Assembly: GCF_030915485.1 (NCBI RefSeq)
Contig: NZ_CP133266.1
Location: forward strand, 2,422,001 to 2,486,000
DNA from: Neobacillus sp. PS3-40
GTDB taxonomy: Bacteria > Bacillota > Bacilli > Bacillales > Cytobacillaceae
Reading direction: 5' to 3'
DNA length: 64,000 bases
Below, piece after piece: positions 45,943 through 54,557 of this stretch. Numbering within the stretch: position 1 is the stretch's first letter; every line of letters begins with the position of its first letter. The position numbers were made by a program, and so were the translations under genes. Below the pieces are notes generated by a model. That model was not told the origin of the DNA. It searched no databases and worked only from the letters and a program-made list of their open reading frames with translations.

Positions 45943-46084
45943 TATAAACCTATATAGTTTAGACCCAAGCCAAAAAGAGCGTTATGATGAGTATGAATCC
46001 ATATTCCTATGGTATCGGCAGATGCAAGACTTACTTTTCCGGACTGAAAATGTAATTTATATTTTCTTTTTCATATCTCGTCTA

Positions 46085-46178
46085 GCTCATGCACCTCCTC
46101 CCATTTCTTTATAGAAATTCCCTTTTAACAGATTGTGTAGTATCTTTCTGCTTAGGGATGAGGTGCAGGCTTTTTTTG
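46085..46178 (+). ncRNA. Unassigned structured element with terminator-like end upstream of ecfA1
   Basis: In the 505-base rplQ-ecfA1 gap, TGCACCTCCTCCC (46090-46102) pairs with GGGATGAGGTGCA (46155-46167) at 12 of 13 positions, enclosing a perfect ATTTCT/AGAAAT hairpin, and is followed by GGC and seven T residues (46171-46177). It could be a long-loop terminator, a riboswitch-type element or a small RNA end. Just upstream a CGTCTAGCTC core resembles the dispersed repeat. The rest of the gap shows no gene. Confidence 0.45.
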
Positions 46179-46381
46179 TATGAGGAAAAAGGCCGAAGCA
46201 ATGTCACTTTACTTCATTTTTAAAAATAAATGTTTTAAGATTAAACTGTTCTAATACTTGGTATTGAGATGGACTCTTTAATTCTGTTTTACAAGGTATG
46301 ACTGTTACCATCTGTAATTTTTAAAAAGTAAATAAGAGTAGAGAAATGTTTAGTTAGCTGAGTTGAGGGGAGGAATGACAG

Positions 46382-47221
46382 GTGAAACAACCAATTATTA
46401 CACTCGAAAAGGTTTCTTTTCATTACGAATCAAGTGAAGACTATGCATTAAAGGATGTCTCCTTTTCTATTTATGAAGGCGAATGGTTAGCTATTGTAGG
46501 CCATAATGGGTCGGGGAAGTCAACGATGGCGAAACTATTAAATGGATTGCAATTTCCTCAAGAAGGGGAAATAACGGTTTGTGGTATAAAGCTTAATGAA
46601 GATTCTGTGTGGGAGATCCGTAGACAGTTGGGAATGGTCTTTCAAAATCCTGATAATCAATTTGTTGGAACTACAGTTCAGGATGATGTGGCTTTTGGTT
46701 TAGAAAATAACGGAATTGAACGCGATGATATGGTCCGAAGAGTAGAGGATTCTTTGAAGAAGGTTAAAATGGATCAGTTTCTTAATCAAGAGCCCCACCA
46801 TCTTTCCGGCGGTCAAAAGCAACGTGTAGCTATTGCAGGTGTTCTTGCCTTACGACCTTCTATTATTATCCTAGATGAAGCAACATCAATGCTTGATCCA
46901 AGAGGTAGAGAAGAAGTGTTGGAGATAGTCAGGGTATTAAAGGAAGAAAAACTGTTGACTGTAATTTCAATCACTCATGATCTGGAAGAAGCTGCAAAGG
47001 CAGACAGAATGATTGTCATGAATAAGGGACAAGTTTATCGAGAAGGCACACCTGAAGAAGTCTTTTCAATGGATGAGGAATTAGTACAATTAGGGCTAGA
47101 TATTCCTTTCTCAATAAAAATGAGCAAGGCAATTCGTAAAAGTGGTATTGATTTATCAAAGCAATACTTATCAGAAGAAGAGTTGGTGACTGAGCTATGG
47201 ACATATCACTTCAACAAGTAG
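46382..47221 (+). CDS. ecfA1: ECF transporter ATPase EcfA1
   Basis: One of two ATPases of the energy-coupling factor module shared by vitamin S-components. 279 residues from GTG 46382 after GAGGGGAGG. Walker A GHNGSGKST near 39, signature LSGGQKQRV near 142, Walker B IIILDEATSMLD near 162. Overlaps ecfA2 by 25 bases. Confidence 0.96.
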   Translation: MKQPIITLEKVSFHYESSEDYALKDVSFSIYEGEWLAIVGHNGSGKSTMAKLLNGLQFPQEGEITVCGIKLNEDSVWEIRRQLGMVFQNPDNQFVGTTVQDDVAFGLENNGIERDDMVRRVEDSLKKVKMDQFLNQEPHHLSGGQKQRVAIAGVLALRPSIIILDEATSMLDPRGREEVLEIVRVLKEEKLLTVISITHDLEEAAKADRMIVMNKGQVYREGTPEEVFSMDEELVQLGLDIPFSIKMSKAIRKSGIDLSKQYLSEEELVTELWTYHFNK

Positions 47222-48066
47222 AATATCGCTACCAAGCAAATACCCCATTTGAGCACCTTGCAATTCAAGATGTATCGATTGACATTCCAACAGGCACGTA
47301 TATGGCACTTATCGGTCACACTGGCTCTGGAAAATCAACCGTACTCCAACATTTAAATGCTCTTTTACAACCTTCTGCTGGATCAGTAATGATAGGTGAT
47401 CGTATTATTAAAGCTAAACAAAAAAACAAAAATCTTAAGCAGGTTCGTCAAAGGGTAGGTATTGTATTTCAATTTCCTGAGCATCAATTGTTTGAAGAAA
47501 CGGTTGAAAAAGATATTATGTTCGGGCCAATGAACTTTGGTGTATCTGAATTGGAAGCAAAAAGGAGAGCGCATATTGCGGTTAAGCAGGTTGGCTTGCA
47601 AGAAGATGTCCTTGAAAAGTCTCCATTTGATTTATCCGGAGGACAAATGCGCCGTGTTGCAATTGCTGGTGTACTTGCTATGGATCCTGATGTTATCGTA
47701 TTAGATGAGCCGACAGCTGGCCTTGATCCGCGGGGCCGCAAAGAGATCATGGATATGTTTTATCAACTTCATAAGACACGGGGTTTATCGACAATACTTG
47801 TTACCCATAGCATGGAAGATGCAGCAACATATGCTGACCAAATTATCATTATGCAACAAGGTAAGGTTGTTAAAAAGGGAACTCCAGTAGAAATTTTTTC
47901 ATCTCCATCAGAGTTAGTTGAAATGGGGCTTGATGTTCCAGAGGTTGTCCGATTTCAGTTGAAGCTGGAACAAAAAACTGGAGTGAAATTCGATAAGATT
48001 TATCTTTCTATCGATCAGCTATCCTCTGCAGTTGGGAATCTTTTCACTAGAGGTGATCGAGTATGA
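47197..48066 (+). CDS. ecfA2: ECF transporter ATPase EcfA2
   Basis: Partner ATPase, 289 residues. Walker A GHTGSGKST near 40, LSGGQMRRVAIAG near 147 and Walker B VIVLDEPTAGLD near 167. Starts inside ecfA1 and overlaps ecfT by four bases (ATGA), so the complex is made from one coupled mRNA. Confidence 0.96.
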   Translation: MDISLQQVEYRYQANTPFEHLAIQDVSIDIPTGTYMALIGHTGSGKSTVLQHLNALLQPSAGSVMIGDRIIKAKQKNKNLKQVRQRVGIVFQFPEHQLFEETVEKDIMFGPMNFGVSELEAKRRAHIAVKQVGLQEDVLEKSPFDLSGGQMRRVAIAGVLAMDPDVIVLDEPTAGLDPRGRKEIMDMFYQLHKTRGLSTILVTHSMEDAATYADQIIIMQQGKVVKKGTPVEIFSSPSELVEMGLDVPEVVRFQLKLEQKTGVKFDKIYLSIDQLSSAVGNLFTRGDRV

Positions 48067-48860
48067 TGGAAAAAATGATTTTTGGTAGGTATGTCCCTGC
48101 GGATTCGATTGTTCATAAAATGGATCCCCGCTCTAAACTGATGATTATCTTTTTATTTGTATGTATCATATTCCTTGCCAATAATTGGGTTACCTATTTA
48201 ATTATTGGTATTTATACTTTCTTGATGCTTGGTTTATCACGTATTCCTTTTCGGTTTCTATATGCAGGTTTAAAGCCTGTTATATGGCTAGTTCTCTTTA
48301 CGCTAGTTCTTCAAGTTTTTTTTACAAAGGAAGGAAATCTTCTATATGAGATTGGTCCTTTGAAAATGTATGATGAGGGTGTAAAACAAGGGATCTTTAT
48401 TTCCATGAGGTTTTTCCTCTTGATCTTAATGACTTCCTTATTAACGCTAACAACTACACCAATTGAAATTACCGATGGTCTTGAAACTTTATTGCATCCA
48501 CTAAAGAAAATTCACTTTCCAGTTCACGAAATGGCTTTAATGATGTCAATCTCCTTACGATTTATTCCAACATTAATGGAGGAGACAGATAAAATTATGA
48601 AAGCGCAAATTGCCAGAGGTGTGGAGTTTGCGAGTGGGCCTTACAAAGAACGGATTAAGGCTGTAATTCCGCTGCTCATCCCACTGTTTGTTGGTTCATT
48701 TAAACGAGCAGAGGAGCTAGCGATTGCAATGGAAGCAAGAGGTTATCGAGGTGGAGAAGGGCGAACAAAATATCGGCAATTAAGTTGGAAAACGGTAGAT
48801 TCACTCCAAATTTTATTACTTGCAGGATTAACAGCACTATTATTCTTATTACGATCTTAA
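48063..48860 (+). CDS. ecfT: ECF transporter transmembrane protein EcfT
   Basis: 265-residue membrane scaffold linking the ATPases to S-components. Several hydrophobic segments in 25-130 and one at the C-terminus; the two Ala-Arg-Gly coupling motifs are visible as QIARGVEF and MEARGYRGG. S-components are not encoded in the window. Confidence 0.95.
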   Translation: MMEKMIFGRYVPADSIVHKMDPRSKLMIIFLFVCIIFLANNWVTYLIIGIYTFLMLGLSRIPFRFLYAGLKPVIWLVLFTLVLQVFFTKEGNLLYEIGPLKMYDEGVKQGIFISMRFFLLILMTSLLTLTTTPIEITDGLETLLHPLKKIHFPVHEMALMMSISLRFIPTLMEETDKIMKAQIARGVEFASGPYKERIKAVIPLLIPLFVGSFKRAEELAIAMEARGYRGGEGRTKYRQLSWKTVDSLQILLLAGLTALLFLLRS

Positions 48861-48872
48861 TGGAGCAAATGT

Positions 48873-49613
48873 ATGCAAAGATATAAATGCGTAATTTCAT
48901 ATGATGGGGCCGAATTTTCTGGTTATCAGGTTCAACCCAATAAACGTACGGTTCAGGGTGAACTGGAAAGCGTTTTAACTAAAATGCATAAAAGGGACGG
49001 GATAAAAGTAACTGGATCAGGAAGGACAGATGCGGGTGTCCATGCAAAAGGACAAGTTATTCATTTTGATTCCAGTCTTTCTATCTCAGAATCAAAGTGG
49101 AAAGTTGCGTTAAACTCGTTACTTCCAGAGGATATTTCCATTCTTTCAGTAGAGAAGGCTCGAGAAAATTTTCACGCACGCTTTGATACAGTGGGAAAAG
49201 AATATCACTACCATCTTAATTTATCCCTTGATAGAGATCCCTTCCTGCGTAATTATGCTTATCAGTATCCATATAAATTGAACTATGAAGCCATGAGGGA
49301 AGCAAGTATGTATTTGTTAGGAACACATGACTTTACGAGTTTTTGTTCTGCAAAAACAGACGTGGTGGACAAAGTCCGAACGATAGAGGAAATTGATTTT
49401 TCAGTGGATAAAGAACTCTTCATTCTTCGGTTTGTGGGTAATGGCTTTTTATATAATATGGTTCGAATCCTAGTTGGAACTCTTTTGGAAATTGGTGCTG
49501 GCACTCGTTCACCCAAGGAGATTATTACTATTTTAGAAAAAAGGGATCGTCGCTTTGCGGGAAAAACAGCACCAGCTCAGGGCTTGTATCTTTGGGAAGT
49601 GTATTATAAGTAG
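48873..49613 (+). CDS. truA: tRNA pseudouridine(38-40) synthase TruA
   Basis: 246 residues; modifies the anticodon stem-loop of many tRNAs. Catalytic Asp53 lies in GSGRTDAGVHAKGQ. C-terminal RNA-binding part FVGNGFLYNMVRILVGTLLE. 12 bases after ecfT, the standard Bacillus order. Confidence 0.97.
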   Translation: MQRYKCVISYDGAEFSGYQVQPNKRTVQGELESVLTKMHKRDGIKVTGSGRTDAGVHAKGQVIHFDSSLSISESKWKVALNSLLPEDISILSVEKARENFHARFDTVGKEYHYHLNLSLDRDPFLRNYAYQYPYKLNYEAMREASMYLLGTHDFTSFCSAKTDVVDKVRTIEEIDFSVDKELFILRFVGNGFLYNMVRILVGTLLEIGAGTRSPKEIITILEKRDRRFAGKTAPAQGLYLWEVYYK

Positions 49614-49707
49614 GCTCGTTCCCGCCTCTAGTAGAAGACACATATCCAGCATTCTCACAACTATGTATTAGCTTTTCTAAAACAACACGACCTGGTGTAA
49701 CATTTTC

Positions 49708-49736
49708 TTGACATATGCACAACAAGGATATATTAT
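49708..49736 (+). promoter_or_regulatory. Promoter of rplM-rpsI
   Basis: Perfect TTGACA at 49708-49713, a 17-base spacer and TATTAT at 49731-49736, followed by the L13 leader. Confidence 0.85.
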
Positions 49737-49739
49737 AAC

Positions 49740-49802
49740 ATATGAATGTGTTTTTAACCCACGATAAGCCCCGGATCTTATTGTGTTGAAAATATAATGA
49801 AT
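49740..49802 (+). promoter_or_regulatory. L13 leader
   Basis: The stretch with AACCCACGATAAGCCCCGG followed by its partner CTTATTGTGTTG forms the compact stem typical of the Firmicute L13 leader, placed between the promoter and rplM. Autogenous control by L13 or its complex is the accepted role. Confidence 0.8.
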
Positions 49803-49840
49803 ATGATTCTTAGAAGGAATTTAATTTAGGAGGTAAAATC

Positions 49841-50278
49841 ATGCGTACAACGTTTATGGCAAACGCTAATAATATCGAACGTAAATGGTACGTAATTGAT
49901 GCAGAAGGTAAAACTTTAGGACGTCTTGCTTCTGAAGTAGCATCAATTTTACGTGGTAAAAATAAACCAACTTTTACACCACATGTTGACACTGGTGATC
50001 ATGTTATCATTCTTAATGCATCTAAAGTGCATCTTACAGGTAAAAAACTAACTGACAAGATTTACTACCGTCACAGCTTACATCCAGGTGGTTTAAAAAC
50101 AAGAACTGCTCTTGAAATGCGTACAAACTATGCTGAGAAAATGATTGAGCTTGCTGTTCGTGGCATGCTTCCAAAAAATACTCTTGGCCGTCAACAATTT
50201 AAGAAAATGCACGTTTACGCTGGTAGCGAACATCAGCACCAAGCACAACAACCAGAAGTTTACGAACTTCGCGGTTAA
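49841..50278 (+). CDS. rplM: 50S ribosomal protein L13
   Basis: 145 residues ([20 protein letters not shown]). Early 50S assembly protein. AGGAGGTAAAATC before the ATG. Directly followed by rpsI. Confidence 0.98.
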   Translation: MRTTFMANANNIERKWYVIDAEGKTLGRLASEVASILRGKNKPTFTPHVDTGDHVIILNASKVHLTGKKLTDKIYYRHSLHPGGLKTRTALEMRTNYAEKMIELAVRGMLPKNTLGRQQFKKMHVYAGSEHQHQAQQPEVYELRG

Positions 50279-50298
50279 TTTTAAAGGAGGCTATTAAC

Positions 50299-50691
50299 TT
50301 GGCACAAGTTCAATATATCGGTACTGGTCGCCGTAAGAGCTCTGTCGCACGTGTGCGCTTAGTTCCAGGAAGCGGTAAAATTGTAATCAATGATCGTGAC
50401 ATCGAAAGCTATATCCCATTTGAAGCTTTACGCGTAGTGGTTAAACAACCATTAGTAGCAACTGAAACACTTGGTAGCTATGACGTTCTTGTTAACGTTA
50501 GCGGTGGTGGTTACACTGGTCAAGCTGGCGCAATCCGCCATGGTATCGCTCGTGCGTTACTTCAAGCTGACCCAGAATTCCGTCCAACATTAAAGCGCGC
50601 TGGATTATTAACTCGTGATGCACGTATGAAAGAACGTAAAAAATACGGTCTTAAAGGTGCTCGTCGTGCGCCTCAGTTCTCAAAACGTTAA
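50299..50691 (+). CDS. rpsI: 30S ribosomal protein S9
   Basis: 130 residues from TTG 50299 ([20 protein letters not shown]) after AAAGGAGG. The C-terminal tail ends [11 protein letters not shown], whose last Arg contacts P-site tRNA. Confidence 0.98.
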   Translation: MAQVQYIGTGRRKSSVARVRLVPGSGKIVINDRDIESYIPFEALRVVVKQPLVATETLGSYDVLVNVSGGGYTGQAGAIRHGIARALLQADPEFRPTLKRAGLLTRDARMKERKKYGLKGARRAPQFSKR

Positions 50692-50707
50692 TTTGCAAGC
50701 TTTCAAA

Positions 50708-50741
50708 GGCTCCCAACCGATTTGGTTGGGGGTCTTTTTCT
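50708..50741 (+). terminator. Terminator after rpsI
   Basis: CTCCCAACC pairs with GGTTGGGGG around a short loop, with a CTTTTTC tail. Ends the rplM-rpsI transcript. Confidence 0.9.
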
Positions 50742-51065
50742 CCTGTTTAGAAAATTATAATATAGGAACCTGTTAGTAACTTTGATAAAAGGTGAATCGA
50801 CGTCCAGTGTAAGTAGCTGTCGGAGCTGACCATGGCGACTTACGCTTTTAATCTGGTTGGCAAATACTTGTAAGTAATTAATAAGGTGTAGCATAGTCTA
50901 TGAAATCTGTGTGGGGAAACAGCCCTTACACGGCTTTTTATTTTAATCAATCTTCATTAACACAAATCTACCCTGATAATATTTGTGTGGATTACCGCTA
51001 TTATCCAATCATAACCCATTCTTTTATAGCCAAAAATAATATGTCTGCTCATTCAAACAAAGGGG
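50742..51065. other. Intergenic stretch after rpsI
   Basis: About 320 bases with no supported gene. The GTCCAGTGTAAGTAGCTGTC and GACTTACGCTTTT stretches (50801-50850) look like a further decayed copy of the dispersed intergenic repeat. An open frame at 50900-51124 has no recognisable protein features and overlaps the next ORF. Confidence 0.4.
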
Positions 51066-51485
51066 ATGGTCGAGTTGAGATGGCACAAAACGATTCTTTC
51101 AATGATACAAGAACGCCAAGATAAGAAAGTAGCCTTAGCTATAGACACTTCTACGAATGATGTCCCAACTGTTTTAATTAATAACATAGTGAAATTGTTT
51201 GAACAAGTTAAGCCGGATACTATAATGGTTCAAGCAGATTTCAAAATTAGAAGCATTTCACCAGTGAAAAATGATACAATCAACTATTTTACTCATGGTA
51301 AATCTTCCTATACATTGGTGTTGGAGTGGGCGGAAGAGGAAAAAGTGGATACATTGTTTTATATTACAGATGTAACAGGCTTTTTACCTGACGAAATGAA
51401 TCAAGTTGATTATGAAATGTTTTGGCTAGTACCAGGTTCTTTTTTACCGAGAGTTCCGTTTGGAAAAGCAATTAAAGTAACATGA
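51066..51485 (+). pseudogene. C-terminal remnant of a VWA-like (DUF2201) protein gene
   Basis: A 139-residue frame resembling only the last third of VWA-like metallopeptidase-type proteins. The MIDAS start is weak (ALAIDTSTN instead of DxSxS), the usual glycine-rich GGTDF motif reads HGKSSYT, but the ending DTLFYITDVTGFLPDE and FWLVPGSFLPRVPFGKAIKV fits the family. The N-terminal two thirds are missing. A good terminator follows, so the fragment may still be transcribed. Family assignment is from memory and moderately sure. Confidence 0.6.
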
Positions 51486-51523
51486 AAAATCCATCCCTTA
51501 CGATTAGTAGGGGATGGATTTTT
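51485..51523 (+). terminator. Terminator after the VWA-like fragment
   Basis: AAAATCCATCCC pairs with GGGATGGATTTT, flanked by A-rich and T-rich runs, so it could work in both directions. Confidence 0.9.
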
Positions 51524-51602
51524 GAATGTGTTATATCATTGGTTTTGGATTAATCATGATAAAATACTTGAAAATAGTCTGTCTTTTTTTGATGATTAAA
51601 AT

Positions 51603-51623
51603 TAGCATAAATTATGCTATAAT
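51603..51623 (+). promoter_or_regulatory. Palindrome overlapping a -10 box before the yebC-family gene
   Basis: The 17-base perfect palindrome TAGCATAAATTATGCTA runs into TATAAT (51618-51623). This is the layout of an operator over a promoter; no strong -35 is seen (TTAAAA 16 bases upstream). The leader to the gene is about 145 bases and contains a GGGTGGTAACG that superficially resembles a T-box core. Confidence 0.45.
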
Positions 51624-51769
51624 ATGACCTAGTGATTACATAAAACATCTTCAATTAGCCTATTTATTAACTATAGGGTGGTAACGAAAACTTTTAGTTT
51701 TTTGAAATAGTGTTGAGATGGTATATAAATAATTTATACTTGATTTGAAGTGGAAAGAGAGGGTTCATT

Positions 51770-52489
51770 ATGGGCCGTAAGTGGAATAATATTAAAGAAA
51801 AAAAAGCATCTAAGGATTCAAACACAAGTCGTATATATGCGAAATTCGGTGTTGAAATTTATGTAGCAGCAAAGCAAGGTGATCCAAATCCAGAATCAAA
51901 CCAGGCTTTAAAATTCGTACTTGAACGGGCAAAAACGTATAATGTACCAAAAACGATTATTGACCGTGCGATTGAGAAAGCAAAAGGAGGTTCAGAAGAA
52001 AATTATACTGAACTTCGTTATGAAGGTTTTGGACCTAATGGATCAATGGTCATTGTAGATGCACTGACAAATAACGTGAATCGTACTGCATCAGATGTAC
52101 GTGCTGCATTTGGTAAAAACGGTGGAAACATGGGAGTAAGTGGATCTGTAGCTTATATGTTCGATGCTACAGCTGTTATTGGTCTTGAAGGAAAAACAGC
52201 AGATGAAGTGCTTGAAATATTGATGGAAGCAGATGTAGACGTACGTGATATTTTAGAAGAAGATGAATCGGTTATCGTTTATGCCGAACCTGACGCGTTC
52301 CATTCAGTCCAAGAAGCATTTAAGAATGTTGGAATAACTAATTTTACGGTTGCAGAATTAACAATGCTTGCGCAAAATGACATAACACTTCCAGAAGACG
52401 CACAGGCAAAGTTTGAAAAAATGATTGATGCAATTGAAGAATTAGAAGATGTTCAGCAAGTGTACCACAATGTTGATTTAGGGGAATAA
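51770..52489 (+). CDS. yeeI: YebC/PmpR family protein, YeeI-type
   Basis: 239 residues ([20 protein letters not shown]) with the YebC fold; the long [20 protein letters not shown] and [20 protein letters not shown] stretches are diagnostic. YebC proteins were described as transcription regulators, and more recent work links them to relief of ribosome stalling. The sequence fits the YeeI branch, which in B. subtilis lies elsewhere, so its position after rpsI is a local rearrangement. Good ribosome binding site AGAGAGGG. Confidence 0.88.
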   Translation: MGRKWNNIKEKKASKDSNTSRIYAKFGVEIYVAAKQGDPNPESNQALKFVLERAKTYNVPKTIIDRAIEKAKGGSEENYTELRYEGFGPNGSMVIVDALTNNVNRTASDVRAAFGKNGGNMGVSGSVAYMFDATAVIGLEGKTADEVLEILMEADVDVRDILEEDESVIVYAEPDAFHSVQEAFKNVGITNFTVAELTMLAQNDITLPEDAQAKFEKMIDAIEELEDVQQVYHNVDLGE

Positions 52490-52553
52490 TCCTAAAATGC
52501 AGATAGACCTCATTCTCTAAAAGGATGGTGGAAACCATTCTATTTATAACCAT

Positions 52554-52612
52554 AAAAAAGGCCGATCTTCATTCCGTATTTTTGGAAGAAGAATCGGCTT
52601 TTTTGTTTTGAT
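52554..52612 (+). terminator. Terminator after the yeeI-type gene
   Basis: GCCGAT and a CTTC extension pair with GAAG and ATCGGC, followed by TTTTTTG and preceded by an A-run. Confidence 0.85.
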
Positions 52613-52696
52613 AAAAAATTGGAAAAGGAAAATGGTTTTGGAATTGCATTTCTTGTCACCCTCGGTTAAAGACTAATTCGTAAGAGGTGAGAAACT

Positions 52697-53140
52697 GTGA
52701 ATGTAATTACAACACTTAAAGATAAACAACGGGAAAAACAAATAAAATATGAGCGTTCTGTCTTGTCCGATTTATCCATTAATCTACTCAAGGAAAGAGT
52801 AAAGCAATTTTTTGGGTCACAAAGAATTACGACGATCATGACTATGAACAAAGGAATTGAAGAAGCGTGTTATGACCTAGCATTGGAATCCTATTTGTTA
52901 GGAGCTAAATTCAGCAAATTTGGTTATTATGGAGAAAATATGGAAGAGGTTAGGTTGCGTTGCTTTCATGAAGAAAGACATCTAATTGATACATTATATA
53001 ACTTTTTGCTTTATTGGGGTGGCGAAGAAGAAGGAACATATAGTGAGTCGTTATATTATATGTGTGAACAGTATGTTTATATATGGTGGCGGGATGGTTA
53101 TGAAACAGGAGAAAGGCGCCATAAACTTCGTTTACACTGA
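52697..53140 (+). CDS. ybaK: DUF2521 family protein YbaK
   Basis: 147 residues from GTG 52697 after AGAGGTG. No catalytic motif is visible; the sequence (RVKQFFGSQRITTIMTMNKG, CYDLALESYLLGAKFSKFGY) matches the Bacillus YbaK/DUF2521 type that lies before cwlD in B. subtilis. Function unknown. Confidence 0.75.
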   Translation: MNVITTLKDKQREKQIKYERSVLSDLSINLLKERVKQFFGSQRITTIMTMNKGIEEACYDLALESYLLGAKFSKFGYYGENMEEVRLRCFHEERHLIDTLYNFLLYWGGEEEGTYSESLYYMCEQYVYIWWRDGYETGERRHKLRLH

Positions 53141-53270
53141 ATTGGATAATTGTCTAGCGTGGGCAGCCGAGCCCTTCGAGGGAATAACCAATAACCGTTA
53201 TACCTGGGTTACTTGCGCCATTCTTATAATCATTTCTTCCGGTTCTAAATCCGGTCCTTGTCCCATATAA
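53141..53270. repeat. Degenerate dispersed repeat between ybaK and cwlD
   Basis: Contains GGATAATTGTCTAGCG and GGGCAGCCGAGCCC, similar at 19 of 24 positions to the start of the cysE-cysS repeat. An overlapping 94-codon open frame (52986-53270) crosses it but looks like an artefact. Confidence 0.5.
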
Positions 53271-53306
53271 ATAAGTGATCTGGGATGAGCGGGAAGGAAT
53301 GATATC

Positions 53307-54029
53307 ATGAAAAAGAAAAAGTTAAAAGTGATTGGTTTTCTAGTTGGATTAACGGTCTTATTTTTTATCCTACAATATGATTTTATTGAGAATAGTTCCT
53401 GGAATTCCTGGAATCTCCCCTTGTCTGGGAAAATTATCTTGCTTGATCCTGGTCATGGTGGGCCAGATGGCGGGGCAGGAGATAAGAAGACACAAGAAAA
53501 AGAAATTGCTTTAAATGTTTCATTGAAAGTCAGAGATCTCTTACAAGAACAAGGTGCACTCGTTATTATGACTAGAGAAACCGATAAGGATTTGGCGAGT
53601 AGTGATACAAGGGGTTACAGCAGGCGGAAGGTTGAAGATCTGAAAACTAGATTGAAAATGATCAATGACTCAGATACAGACCTTTTTGTAAGTATTCATT
53701 TAAACGCGATTCCATCATCAAGATGGAGTGGAGCACAAACTTTTTATGCTCCACAGCATAAAGAAAATGAACGGGTGGCTAAATTTATTCAAGAAGAGCT
53801 ACGCCGCAATTTAAAAAATACAACGCGGAAAGCGAAACCACTTAATCGGGTATATATTTTAAAAAATGCTAAAAAACCAGGTGCTTTAGTTGAGGTTGGC
53901 TTTCTTTCAAATCCAACCGAAAAGGCAAATTTAAAAAAGGATTTATATCAAGAGAAAATTGCTGCTTCGATATATAAAGGAATTATTCGCTATTTTACGA
54001 ATGAAAAAGAACTAAGAGTAACAGATTAA
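53307..54029 (+). CDS. cwlD: N-acetylmuramoyl-L-alanine amidase CwlD
   Basis: 240 residues, Amidase_3 zinc enzyme that, with PdaA, makes muramic delta-lactam in spore cortex, a mark needed for cortex lysis on germination. One N-terminal membrane segment (about 8-24), then LLDPGHGGPDGGAG with zinc His, SIHLNAIPSS, and the catalytic Glu in VEVGFLSNP. Standard position; the usual next gene salA is displaced by insertions. Confidence 0.96.
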   Translation: MKKKKLKVIGFLVGLTVLFFILQYDFIENSSWNSWNLPLSGKIILLDPGHGGPDGGAGDKKTQEKEIALNVSLKVRDLLQEQGALVIMTRETDKDLASSDTRGYSRRKVEDLKTRLKMINDSDTDLFVSIHLNAIPSSRWSGAQTFYAPQHKENERVAKFIQEELRRNLKNTTRKAKPLNRVYILKNAKKPGALVEVGFLSNPTEKANLKKDLYQEKIAASIYKGIIRYFTNEKELRVTD

Positions 54030-54030
54030 A

Positions 54031-54056
54031 GAAGGTGGTATTACCTTCTTTTTTTG
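54031..54056 (+). terminator. Terminator after cwlD
   Basis: GAAGGT pairs with ACCTTC around GGTATT, with a TTTTTTTT tail. Confidence 0.85.
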
Positions 54057-54557
54057 CTATCCATAAATTCTGCGAGCGCATAAGTGCAAGTAAGCAATCG
54101 CTGGCTAGGGCTTGGGGCTTGCCGCCAAACTTTCATAATGGGATGGGATTTATAGCTAGAAAATGTATATTGCGTTAATATATCCAAATTAGAAATTTAA
54201 TAAAGAGAAAAGCTATTAAATTACAGAAAAGGAAACTCTATAAGGAGAATGGTGTAATACCAGAAATAAATATTCCATATGTTATTTTTTCTTTTTTTAT
54301 CGTTATTCAGTTTATGCATATGTGCAGATCGATAGGGGAAGGAATGGGGGACAGTTCATTGGTTGGATTTAACGAAAAAAGATAAAACTCTTCTTTTGCC
54401 TTTAATTCTGTTAATTTTTAATACGATGGCTTTTCAATAGATTCGGATAATAAAAAACCTAATTCTTTATTATTTATAATAATTAATCTTTTTGTTTTTT
54501 GGTTAACCATCCATATGCCGGCATCCATATAAATCTATTTAGTAGTAGGAACGTAAT
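54057..54557. other. Non-coding stretch between cwlD and the first IS copy
   Basis: About 500 bases without a supported gene. 54070-54135 (GCAAGTAAGCAATCGCTGGC and GGGCTTGCCGCC) has the look of a decayed Bacillus intergenic repeat. The remainder is AT-rich with short blocked frames, possibly a degraded insertion. Confidence 0.4.

Noticed and set aside
50900-51124. 74-codon forward frame after rpsI
   Set aside because: No recognisable family, no good ribosome binding site, and it overlaps the VWA-like fragment in another frame.
51676-51720. GGGTGGTAACG followed by a small hairpin, resembling a T-box core before the yeeI-type gene
   Set aside because: No stem I motif, no specifier loop and no proper terminator upstream; the downstream gene is not an amino-acid or synthetase gene.
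52986-53270. 94-codon forward frame overlapping ybaK and the repeat
   Set aside because: It lies in another frame of ybaK and runs through a degenerate repeat; no ribosome binding site or homology.
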